The notes: generated by a model not told the origin, from the letters alone. A stretch of DNA of 11,162 bases from CAZVWV01 sp964631745 (GCA_964631745.1 CAZVWV010000126.1:1-11162); one strand, 5' to 3'; shown: positions 1-5,234, counted from the first letter of the stretch. Translations and numbers: made by a program.

Positions 1-153
1 AGATTCAGCCATATTCGCCACCGTAGTAGATTCAACTGCTCTTTCTAGGTTTAAGCACTGAAGTTCCATTTCGGTAAGACGTTTTGGAAGAAGAGTGTAC
101 TGGCTTTATGGAATCTGACACCTTTCTTCATGGTGGCGAATCTGTCTGAAACT
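1..153. repeat. Imperfect 22-bp inverted repeat pair
   Basis: Bases 1-22 and the reverse complement of 132-153 match at 19 of 22 positions. The innermost 10 bases (ATTCGCCACC at 13-22, GGTGGCGAAT at 132-141) are perfect. The repeat does not continue inward, but because the left arm touches the window edge it may continue outward. It could be the remnant of a small mobile element or a pair of protein-binding sites; nothing in the sequence decides between these. Confidence 0.5.
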
Positions 154-240
154 CTTGAATTTCTGTAGGAATTGTTGCTCACTCTAGCGCCGAGCCCTGA
201 CCACCAGCCCCCTACCCTTTCCAGCCCCAAAGCTTTCAGA

Positions 241-246
241 TATATT
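241..246 (+). promoter_or_regulatory. Possible -10 box of prfB
   Basis: TATATT lies 8 bases before the prfB ATG. No good -35 hexamer is seen at the usual distance (218-223 reads TTTCCA). If this is the -10 box, transcription would start within a few bases of the ATG, giving a leaderless or nearly leaderless mRNA, which would fit the missing Shine-Dalgarno sequence. This is inference from spacing only. Confidence 0.25.
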
Positions 247-254
247 CTTTAAAT

Positions 255-1380
255 ATGACCGCCGAGCTTAGTGCCAACGAGATCAAAGCGAAACTTTTGG
301 AAAGTGAAGAGCGCCTGGCTGCGCTTAGGAGGTTTCTTTGACATCGCAGGAAAAGAGTCGCGTTTAGCGGAACTTCAGGCGCAGTCTACTGGTGAAGATC
401 TTTGGAGTGATGCCGACAGAGCTAAGCTTGTTCTTAAAGAGCGTTCGGATCTTCAATTTACCGTCGATTCATTTAACGCTTTAGTATCCTTATTGAGTCA
501 GGCCCAAACTGCTTACGAGTTGGCTAAAGAAGCTGACGATCCGGAATTTTTGGCCGAAGCCGCAACTTCGGTTACTAAACTGGGCAAGGACCTTAGCGCG
601 CAAGAGTTCCTTTGCAAGATGAGCGGGCCATTTGACAAATCAAACGCAATTTTGGAAATCAACTCGGGCTCTGGCGGCACTGAGGCTCAGGACTGGGCTG
701 ATATGCTTCTTAGACTTTATTTGCGTTGGGCCGAAAGAAAAGGCTTTAAACTCGAAGAGTTAGACTATCAGGCTGGCGAAGGCGCTGGTATTAAGAGCGC
801 CATGATCTATGTTGAGGGCCCCTACTCTTACGGGCATTTACGCTCTGAGCAAGGGGTGCACAGGTTAGTCAGGATCTCTCCTTTTGACTCAAATGCCAGG
901 CGGCACACCTCATTTGCTTCAATTAGCGTAACGCCAGATATCGAGGAAGAAATTGAAGTGGTTATCGATGACAAAGATCTGCGAGTCGATACGTATCGCT
1001 CTTCGGGCGCTGGTGGTCAGCACGTCAACAAGACTGACTCGGCAGTCAGACTAACCCATATTCCTTCTGGTATTGTGGTGGCTTGCCAAAATGAGCGCTC
1101 GCAGCATAAAAACCGAGCCACTGCTATGCGAATATTAAAGGCCAAACTATTTGAGAAGCAGCGCCTTGAACAACAGGCCAAGCTAGATTCTATTAAGGGC
1201 GAACGAAAAAAGATCGATTTTGGAAGTCAGATTCGCTCCTATGTAATGCAACCGTATAGAATGGTAAAGGACCTTCGCACCGATTATCAGACTAGCTCGG
1301 TGGACGACGTCTTAAACGGCGAGATCGACGGTTTCATTGAAGCTTATCTTTTGAGTGACGAGAATATTGCTTCTGAGTAG
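255..1380 (+). CDS. prfB: Peptide chain release factor 2 (RF2), read through a +1 programmed frameshift
   Basis: RF2 ends translation at UGA and UAA codons by binding the ribosomal A site and triggering release of the peptide. The gene is in two frames. The first runs from ATG 255 for 28 codons (MTAELSANEIKAKLL...RRFL) to an in-frame TGA at 339-341. The ribosome then slips +1 on CTT (336-338) and continues with GAC at 340, giving a 374-residue protein (E. coli RF2 has 365). Seen in the protein: the SPF stop-codon recognition tripeptide at about 208-210, the catalytic GGQ at about 253-255 within SGAGGQHVNKTDSAVR, and the N-terminal helical domain with the usual DLW motif. The start is fixed because no ATG, GTG or TTG lies upstream in frame before a TGA at 198-200. 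No Shine-Dalgarno sequence precedes it. The gene ends in TAG, which RF2 itself does not read. A start at 271 in the second frame would give an artefactual N terminus. Confidence 0.96.
327..342 (+). promoter_or_regulatory. RF2 autoregulatory +1 frameshift signal
   Basis: The site reads AGGAGG TTT CTT TGA C. It has an internal, fully consensus Shine-Dalgarno hexamer (327-332), three bases of spacing, the slippery CTT (336-338) and the UGA stop (339-341) followed by C, the poor termination context used by E. coli prfB. When RF2 is scarce the UGA is read slowly, P-site tRNA-Leu slips from CUU to UUU and full-length RF2 is made. When RF2 is plentiful a 28-residue peptide is released instead. The mechanism is established for this family; its operation here is inferred from the near-perfect match in sequence and spacing. 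Confidence 0.96.
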
Positions 1381-1381
1381 A

Positions 1382-1397
1382 TGTTCCACGTGGAACA
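1382..1397. promoter_or_regulatory. parS site 1, abutting the prfB stop codon
   Basis: TGTTCCACGTGGAACA is a perfect 16-bp palindrome (18 bp with the flanking A and T) with the core of bacterial chromosomal ParB-binding sites. It starts one base after the prfB TAG. It is identical to five other copies in this window but sits 557 bases away from the main cluster. Confidence 0.93.
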
Positions 1398-1431
1398 TTT
1401 GTATTTTCTCAAGAGCTTCGGGCGTCTATCG

Positions 1432-1470
1432 GTGACCTCCGTGTTCTCTGTGGTCAAATTCAAATCGCGA
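1432..1470. repeat. Direct repeat copy A of the 'accacggag' family
   Basis: This 39-bp unit starts GTGACCTCCGTGTTCTCTG and ends AATTCAAATCGCGA. It matches bases 1564-1602 at 37 of 39 positions, at an offset of 132 bases. On the other strand it reads as the widespread TTGACCACAGAGAACACGGAGGTCAC-like interspersed repeat seen in many environmental bacterial genomes, which commonly produces spurious 'hypothetical proteins'. Confidence 0.85.
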
Positions 1471-1508
1471 AAACCATTGCTGTCCGGTAGAACATTGCAA
1501 TTTGGGTC

Positions 1509-1590
1509 TTTAACCACGGAGGTCACGGCGAACACGGAGAAAACATTGAGGATTTCTCTCTCCGTGACCTCCGTGTTCTCCGTGGTTAAA
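1509..1590. repeat. Inverted pair of 'accacggag' repeats forming a long hairpin
   Basis: Bases 1509-1521 (TTTAACCACGGAG) and 1578-1590 (CTCCGTGGTTAAA) form a perfect 13-bp stem. The arms continue inward with further imperfect pairing of CACGG and GGTCACGG-type units. The right arm belongs to direct-repeat copy B, so the block contains two units in one orientation and one in the other. Such a transcript would fold strongly; whether it is functional is unknown. Confidence 0.8.
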
Positions 1591-1602
1591 TTCAAATCGC
1601 GA
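1564..1602. repeat. Direct repeat copy B of the 'accacggag' family
   Basis: This is the second 39-bp copy. It differs from copy A by two C/T changes (CTCCGTGGTTAAA here, CTCTGTGGTCAAA there). Conservation of the trailing AATTCAAATCGCGA in both copies shows that the repeated unit is larger than the CCGTG tandem core and was duplicated as a whole. Confidence 0.85.
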
Positions 1603-1660
1603 CAACTGCAAACTCCTGTTTTTCCTTTTGAAATCAAGAAATTACAGCATCACCTCGTAC

Positions 1661-1809
1661 CTACTCATTAACGCCGGGTGGGAATTGGCCCGCTCCGTGT
1701 AACTCCGTGACCTCCGTGGTAAAAAATCCTGAATAATTTCAGCACTGAGGACACGGGGTTTAACGTAGGGGCCAATTCATATATGGAGTTACCCGGCGTT
1801 AATGAGTAG
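1661..1809. repeat. 149-bp palindromic element with perfect 19-bp terminal inverted repeats
   Basis: Bases 1661-1679 (CTACTCATTAACGCCGGGT) and 1791-1809 are exact reverse complements over 19 positions. Inside them, GAATTGGCCC (1682-1691) pairs with 1769-1778. The centre has a CTGAA-TAAT-TTCAG hairpin (1729-1742), and CCGTG (1714-1718) can pair with CACGG (1752-1756). The left half contains one more 'accacggag' unit (1692-1720). It encodes nothing convincing and I see no clear target-site duplication (flanks CGTAC and TTGCC). It resembles a non-autonomous, MITE-like insertion or a large structured intergenic repeat. The structure is seen directly; mobility is inference. Confidence 0.75.
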
Positions 1810-1911
1810 TTGCCAACATACTGCCATTGCAGCGCCCTGCTAGCTAAGGCACCAGCGCAAAGCTCTCTCTCAGAGTCTTTGAGCACTTACGAAGCCCAGC
1901 TCGCTAGTGCT

Positions 1912-1946
1912 CTCGGCTTCATATTAACTTTGAATGAAGTCCCGAG
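1912..1946. repeat. Bulged hairpin upstream of the parS cluster
   Basis: CTCGGCTTCAT (1912-1922) pairs with ATGAAG (1934-1939) and CCGAG (1942-1946), with a two-base bulge and an 11-base loop. No run of T follows on either strand, so it is a poor candidate for an intrinsic terminator. Its role is unknown. Confidence 0.45.
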
Positions 1947-1954
1947 GCCATGAT

Positions 1955-1970
1955 TGTTCCACGTGGAACA
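1955..1970. promoter_or_regulatory. parS site 2
   Basis: This is an exact copy of the 16-bp palindrome TGTTCCACGTGGAACA and the first of four closely spaced sites upstream of parA. The next copy starts 62 bases later. ParB would load here and slide outwards to build the partition complex. Confidence 0.93.
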
Positions 1971-2016
1971 TTTGGCGTCAGGGCACTCCCTATTCTATCC
2001 TACCCGCCTTTCCCGT

Positions 2017-2032
2017 TGTTCCACGTGGAACA
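2017..2032. promoter_or_regulatory. parS site 3
   Basis: This is an exact copy of the 16-bp palindrome, 62 bases (start to start) after site 2 and 65 before site 4. The spacer sequences between sites are unrelated, so the array is not a simple tandem duplication. Confidence 0.93.
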
Positions 2033-2081
2033 TTTCAGCACCGAAGACAGCCTCCAAGCAAATCCATCTCGCCATCCAAAT

Positions 2082-2097
2082 TGTTCCACGTGGAACA
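2082..2097. promoter_or_regulatory. parS site 4
   Basis: This is an exact copy of the 16-bp core. Here the palindrome extends to 20 bp (2080-2099) because the flanking AT and AT bases are also symmetric. Site 5 starts 39 bases downstream. Confidence 0.93.
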
Positions 2098-2120
2098 ATA
2101 CTCTTCGCTATCCCGGAATT

Positions 2121-2136
2121 TGTTCCACGTGGAACA
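2121..2136. promoter_or_regulatory. parS site 5, core of a 24-bp palindrome next to the parA promoter
   Basis: The 16-bp core is identical to the other sites, but four more flanking bases on each side (AATT before and after) are symmetric, making a perfect 24-bp palindrome at 2117-2140. It lies 43 bases before the parA start codon and directly upstream of a putative -10 box, so ParB bound here could affect parA transcription. Confidence 0.93.
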
Positions 2137-2143
2137 AATTTCT

Positions 2144-2152
2144 TGATTTAAT
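2144..2152 (+). promoter_or_regulatory. Possible extended -10 promoter of parAB
   Basis: TGATTTAAT (2144-2152) fits the extended -10 form TGn-TTTAAT, 27 bases before the parA GTG. A -35 at normal spacing would fall inside parS site 5. If the promoter is real, ParB binding to that site would compete with RNA polymerase and give negative autoregulation. This is inference from position; I see no strong -35 hexamer. Confidence 0.3.
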
Positions 2153-2179
2153 CTTCCTAAACATGGTACCTCTCTCCTC

Positions 2180-2995
2180 GTGGCGCACACAATTGCAATT
2201 TCGAACCAAAAAGGCGGAGTCGGGAAAACTACCTCTGCTATAAGTCTCTCATACGAACTGAGCCGCCTCGGTCGGCGGGTGTTGCTGGTAGACTTCGATC
2301 CGCAAGGAAGTGCATCCTCCGGTTTGGGCGTTGAAGGTGCTGAAGAGGGCAAAGACCTTTACGACATGTTTTTTAAACGAGTTTCTCTCTCTGATATTAT
2401 CAAAGAGAGCAAATTCAATGAGCTCTCGGTCGCTCCATCATCTAAAGACCTTATCGGTATAGAAATTGAGTTGGGAAAGACCCCAGGCCGCGAACTAATC
2501 CTAAAATCCGAGATAAGTCTACTAAAGACTAGGTTTGACTATATCTTAATAGATTGCCCACCATCTTCTGGACTACTTACTCTCAACGCCTTGGGCGCAG
2601 CAGGATCGGTCATTATTCCTCTACAAGCTGAATACTATGCGCTAGAGGGACTTACCGCCCTGATGAGCACAATCGATTTTGTGAAGCAGACGTTTAACCC
2701 CGAACTGACCGTCGCTGGCCTATTCCTCACGATGTTCGACGCAAGAACAAACCTGTCTAATCAGGTAATGGAGGAAGCTAAGAAGCATTTCGGTCCTGTC
2801 GTGTTTAAATCAGTAATTCCGCGAAGCGTTAGGTTGTCTGAAGCGCCGAGTCATGGGTTGCCAATTGGATTATATGACCCAAGCTCGGCTGGAGCTGTGG
2901 GATACCGAAATCTCGCTGCGGAATTAGAAGATCGATGCGCAGAGTCGTCAAAGAGAGATACAGATACCGAAATTTCGAGGGTAGGGAACGGATAA
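2180..2995 (+). CDS. parA: Chromosome-partitioning ATPase ParA (Soj-like)
   Basis: ParA is a Walker-type ATPase that binds the nucleoid as an ATP dimer. ParB-parS complexes stimulate its ATPase, and the resulting gradient moves replicated origins apart. The 271-residue protein has the deviant Walker A motif KGGVGKTT at 11-18 with both lysines, the VDFDPQG motif (A') at 37-43, Walker B ILIDCPPSSG at 122-131, QAEYYALEGL at 149-158, and IPRSVRLSEAPSHG at 213-226, which is the usual DNA-binding and C-terminal signature. It lacks the N-terminal helix-turn-helix of plasmid type Ia ParA, so it is the chromosomal kind. The start is a GTG. No other start codon lies between it and the in-frame TGA at 2144-2146, and the family N terminus (IAISNQKGGVGKTT) begins here. 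No Shine-Dalgarno sequence is seen. parB follows after 45 bases, with a parS site between. Confidence 0.96.
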   Translation: MAHTIAISNQKGGVGKTTSAISLSYELSRLGRRVLLVDFDPQGSASSGLGVEGAEEGKDLYDMFFKRVSLSDIIKESKFNELSVAPSSKDLIGIEIELGKTPGRELILKSEISLLKTRFDYILIDCPPSSGLLTLNALGAAGSVIIPLQAEYYALEGLTALMSTIDFVKQTFNPELTVAGLFLTMFDARTNLSNQVMEEAKKHFGPVVFKSVIPRSVRLSEAPSHGLPIGLYDPSSAGAVGYRNLAAELEDRCAESSKRDTDTEISRVGNG

Positions 2996-3011
2996 TGTTC
3001 CACGTGGAACA
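2996..3011. promoter_or_regulatory. parS site 6, between parA and parB
   Basis: This is an exact copy of the 16-bp palindrome, extended to 20 bp (2994-3013). It begins on the base directly after the parA TAA and ends 29 bases before the parB ATG. ParB loaded here would sit inside its own operon, which may couple partition-complex assembly to parB expression. Confidence 0.93.
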
Positions 3012-3040
3012 TTTCATATTTAAAATTTTAGGAATCAACT

Positions 3041-3997
3041 ATGAGTGGACAACTAGCAAAAAAACCTATGCGTTCTGCTTTAGGGCGCGGACTATCTGCC
3101 TTAATTTCATCGCCAAGCATTCATCAGGCACCCCCGGCGGCGCAAGAACCCCCAGCTAACAACGCTATTCTCAACCAAAACAAAGATGACCGAGGAATTA
3201 AGCTCCTTAACATCTCGGAGATCACGCGAAACCCTGAACAACCACGAAAAGACTTTAGCGATGCGGAGCTTCAGTCTCTAGCAAATTCTATAAAGTCAGT
3301 TGGTATCATTCAGCCAATTACAGTAAGACCAAATACGGGGGCCGATGGCTATCAGATTGTTGCTGGGGAAAGGCGCTTTCGAGCAGCACAGATTGCGGGA
3401 CTAACGCAAGTCCCTGTAATCATTGATTCTTTTTTCGATAAAGATGCGCTCGAAGTCGCTCTAATTGAAAATATACAGCGAGAAAATTTAAACCCAATTG
3501 AAGAGGCGCTCGCGTACAAAAAGCTAATGGACGAGTTTAGCTACACCCAACAGCAGTTAGCTGAACGCGTGGGCAAAGAGCGCGCAACTGTTGCTAATAT
3601 TCTGCGGCTTCTCTCACTTCCAGACCAAGTTGTACAGATGATTCGGGAAGGCAAGCTCTCTATGGGCCATGCCAAAGCGGTTTTATCGGTAAAAGAGCCC
3701 TCCGCCCAGATTAGTTTAGCCAAAAAGGTCCTTTCGGAAGACCTTTCGGTTCGGGCCCTAGAGGGAATTGTGTCTCGCGTGGTGGTTTTAGACACTGGCA
3801 AGAAAAGTATTACTTCGCTACCGGCCGCGCAGTCCACAGAGCTTGAGCCGAGATACTCTGAGCTTTTGGAACGGTTACGACGAGAGCTCGGCACCAAGGT
3901 GGCTCTTAGGCAACAGAAGTCTGGCAAGGGCAAGATAGAGATCGATTATTTTTCAGATCAAGAGCTTGAACGATTAGTTGATCATCTTTGCCGCTGA
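3041..3997 (+). CDS. parB: Chromosome-partitioning protein ParB (CTP-dependent parS clamp)
   Basis: ParB binds parS, closes into a CTP-bound sliding clamp and spreads over nearby DNA to form the partition complex that ParA pulls. The 318-residue protein shows the N-terminal GRGLSALI motif at 15-22 (ParA-stimulating region) and a proline/alanine-rich linker to about 45. The ParB/Srx-like CTPase domain carries NPEQPRKDF (64-72), GIIQPI (88-93) and GERRFRA (109-115), then ENIQRENLNPIEEA (143-156). The helix-turn-helix around YTQQQLAERVGKERATVAN (168-186) reads parS, and a C-terminal dimerisation domain spans about 268-318. All key motifs look intact. AGGAA (3030-3034) is a fair Shine-Dalgarno sequence six bases before the ATG. 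The six parS sites in this window are its expected targets. It is probably cotranscribed with parA. Confidence 0.97.
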   Translation: MSGQLAKKPMRSALGRGLSALISSPSIHQAPPAAQEPPANNAILNQNKDDRGIKLLNISEITRNPEQPRKDFSDAELQSLANSIKSVGIIQPITVRPNTGADGYQIVAGERRFRAAQIAGLTQVPVIIDSFFDKDALEVALIENIQRENLNPIEEALAYKKLMDEFSYTQQQLAERVGKERATVANILRLLSLPDQVVQMIREGKLSMGHAKAVLSVKEPSAQISLAKKVLSEDLSVRALEGIVSRVVVLDTGKKSITSLPAAQSTELEPRYSELLERLRRELGTKVALRQQKSGKGKIEIDYFSDQELERLVDHLCR

Positions 3998-4170
3998 ATA
4001 ATTACTGATTTATTTACTCCCGAAGCAGCCACTGTTTGACCTTTCTTACTGAAAAGGCTAAGTTTTTACCACAAATTCGGGTCGGATTGTGCTGTTCACC
4101 TCTTCGTTTCGACAGACACGGTGGATGGAGCGATTTAGCTTACATCGACCTTAATTTTATTCGCCTTAAT

Positions 4171-4176
4171 TATAAT
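4171..4176 (+). promoter_or_regulatory. Possible -10 box of the bactofilin gene
   Basis: A perfect TATAAT lies 10 bases before ATG 4187 and overlaps the alternative ATG at 4175. Used as a -10 box, it would start transcription at about 4183, favouring the 4187 start and a nearly leaderless mRNA. No convincing -35 is seen at 16-18 bases. The remaining part of the 177-base gap after parB shows no terminator or gene. Confidence 0.35.
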
Positions 4177-4186
4177 GGTTTTGAAC

Positions 4187-4633
4187 ATGGCTTTTGGAAA
4201 ATCTTCAGAAGAACCTCGGCAGGAAGATGCTGGTGTACGCTCAGTGTATCCAAGCGCACAAAAAAACATCGCATTCTTGGGGCAGGGCTCCAAGGTGGTC
4301 GGAACGCTCCAGTTTTCCGGCCCGGTTGAAGTGGATGGGCATGTTGAAGGGGAACTAAATGCGGACAAACTTGTTGTGGGGGAATCTGCAACGGTAAACG
4401 CCAAGATAACAGGCGGAGAAATTATCATCAAAGGGACAGTTACTGGTGACATCGTGGCCTCGAAGAAGTTAACGCTTCAACGACCGGCAAAGGTCCACGG
4501 AAATATCACTAGCACAAACCTCAGCATCGAAGAGGGTGTGGTTTTCGAAGGACAGTGTTCGATGGCGACAGCGCCGGGACACCAAACTAAAGCGGGGGTT
4601 TCTTCAATCACCCCTCAGAAAGTCGCTGTCTAA
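4187..4633 (+). CDS. Bactofilin family cytoskeletal protein
   Basis: Bactofilins polymerise without nucleotides into stable filaments that scaffold other proteins at the membrane or pole. With the start at ATG 4187 the protein has 148 residues (MAFGKSSEEP...). The core at about 27-127 shows the family's right-handed beta-helix pattern of short repeats: IAFLGQGSKVVGTLQFSG, VDGHVEGEL, LVVGESATVNAKI, IIIKGTVTGDIVA, KVHGNITS and LSIEEGVVFEGQC. Short, polar tails lie at both ends, and no membrane segment is seen. An upstream in-frame ATG at 4175 would add only MVLN. I prefer 4187 because MAFGK resembles usual bactofilin starts and a TATAAT overlaps the earlier codon. Its place directly after parAB fits a role in positioning the partition complex, as shown for bactofilins in Myxococcus xanthus. 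That role here is inference. Confidence 0.92.
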   Translation: MAFGKSSEEPRQEDAGVRSVYPSAQKNIAFLGQGSKVVGTLQFSGPVEVDGHVEGELNADKLVVGESATVNAKITGGEIIIKGTVTGDIVASKKLTLQRPAKVHGNITSTNLSIEEGVVFEGQCSMATAPGHQTKAGVSSITPQKVAV

Positions 4634-4635
4634 AA

Positions 4636-4665
4636 TTGCTGTTTTATCTGTTAGTTGGATTATAT
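4636..4665 (+). promoter_or_regulatory. Weak candidate promoter of the atp operon
   Basis: TTGCTG (4636-4641) and TTATAT (4660-4665) with an 18-base spacer resemble a sigma-70 promoter just after the bactofilin stop. It would give a leader of about 90 bases, in which GTTAA-CTT-TTAAC (4668-4680) can form a tiny hairpin. The 127-base gap otherwise shows nothing distinctive. Cotranscription from upstream is equally possible. Confidence 0.25.
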
Positions 4666-4760
4666 CAGTTAACTTTTAACAGTGAGATGAGAAAAGTTAC
4701 TTTTGGGTCTGCCGGTGATTTTTTTGGTTCAAATGAGACGAGTTTTTTGAGGTGAGCTAA

Positions 4761-5234
4761 ATGCAGGAGTTTTTACGAAATTTCGATTTAACTACGCTGG
4801 ACGGTACCATGATTCTCGTTTGGGCAGCGATGTTCTTCGTGATTTGGCAACTCTTGGCGTCATACCTCTTTAGGCCTTATCTTCGATTAATCGAAAAGCG
4901 TGAATCTCTAACATCGGGAGCAACCGCTGTGGTCGCGGAGCGACAAAAACTCGCCGATGATCTCACAAACGAATACGAACAAAAACTGCTTGATCACAAA
5001 GTAAGTTTAATGAAAAGGAGAGCCGAGCTCCTTGCGGTCGCAAAGACTGAGGCGCAACAAATTTTAAGCGCTTCCGAGGGTGAGGCGCAGAGCATGGTTG
5101 CTCAGGCGCGAGACAGAATTCAATCCGAGATTATAGCGATTAGCAAAACCATTCCGCACGAAGCCGGAATATTGTCGGACCTCTTAGTGCAAAATTTTGA
5201 ACGTTCACTCGGGGAGATTAGAGATGTACAGTAG
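4761..5234 (+). CDS. atpF': F1Fo ATP synthase subunit b' (AtpF')
   Basis: This is one strand of the heterodimeric b/b' peripheral stalk that holds F1 against the rotating c-ring. The 157-residue protein has a short N-terminal stretch, one membrane helix at about 17-37 (MILVWAAMFFVIWQLLASYLF), the conserved basic RPYLRLIEKRE at its cytoplasmic end, and then a long charged, alanine-rich helix expected to form a coiled coil with AtpF. GAGGTGA (4749-4755), five bases before the ATG, is a strong ribosome binding site. Its 3' end overlaps atpF by 11 bases, which suggests translational coupling. Assignment as b' rather than b rests on order (first of two b-type genes) and on the lack of a signal peptide, so the two names could be swapped in other schemes. 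Confidence 0.9.
   Translation: MQEFLRNFDLTTLDGTMILVWAAMFFVIWQLLASYLFRPYLRLIEKRESLTSGATAVVAERQKLADDLTNEYEQKLLDHKVSLMKRRAELLAVAKTEAQQILSASEGEAQSMVAQARDRIQSEIIAISKTIPHEAGILSDLLVQNFERSLGEIRDVQ

Larger units (their letters stand above)
1..254. other. Upstream region without a defensible gene
   Basis: No complete gene is visible. A + strand frame is open from the window edge to a TGA at 59-61 (last residues ALSRFKH), and a - strand frame runs from an ATG at 69-67 off the left edge (begins MELQCLNLERAVES). The two overlap, neither resembles a family I know, and neither has a clear ribosome binding site, so at most one is the end or start of a real flanking gene. The stretch 62-254 looks non-coding. 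It contains the right arm of an inverted repeat (132-153) and, just before prfB, a TATATT box (241-246) that could serve as a -10 element. Confidence 0.4.
1381..2179. other. Intergenic centromere-like region between prfB and parA
   Basis: This 799-base stretch carries no gene I accept. In order it holds a parS site touching the prfB stop (1382-1397), a block of 'accacggag' repeats in both orientations (1431-1602), a 149-bp inverted-repeat element that also contains one repeat unit (1661-1809), unique sequence with a bulged hairpin (1912-1946), four parS sites (1955-2136) and the putative parA promoter. Several frames are open for 60-100 codons. Their peptides are simply translations of the repeats (TTENTEVT, GGHGVTR) or of parS (MFHVEH, CSTWN, VPRGT). 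Confidence 0.85.

Noticed and set aside
271..339. ATG at 271 as the prfB start
   Set aside because: It gives MPTRSKRNFWKVK, unlike any RF2 N terminus; the frame from 255 with the frameshift at 336-342 gives a normal RF2 and explains the internal AGGAGG.
1344..1671. Open frames of 96-97 codons on both strands after prfB
   Set aside because: Their peptides are translations of the repeat units (NLTTENTEVT, LSVTSVFSVVKFKSR); repeats read open in several frames and no family or ribosome binding site supports a gene.
1668..1886. A 72-codon minus-strand frame
   Set aside because: It reads across the 149-bp inverted-repeat element and ends in the repeat peptide GGHGVTR; no ribosome binding site and no known domain.
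1381..2140. CRISPR array from repeated palindromes
   Set aside because: The 16-bp parS units are identical but spacers vary from 23 to 557 bases and there are no cas genes; ParB binding sites beside parAB explain them fully.
1934..2352. Several overlapping frames upstream of and across the parA start
   Set aside because: They are open only because the parS palindrome carries no stop (peptides MFHVEH, CSTWN, VPRGT repeat in different frames), and the longer ones overlap parA antisense or out of frame.
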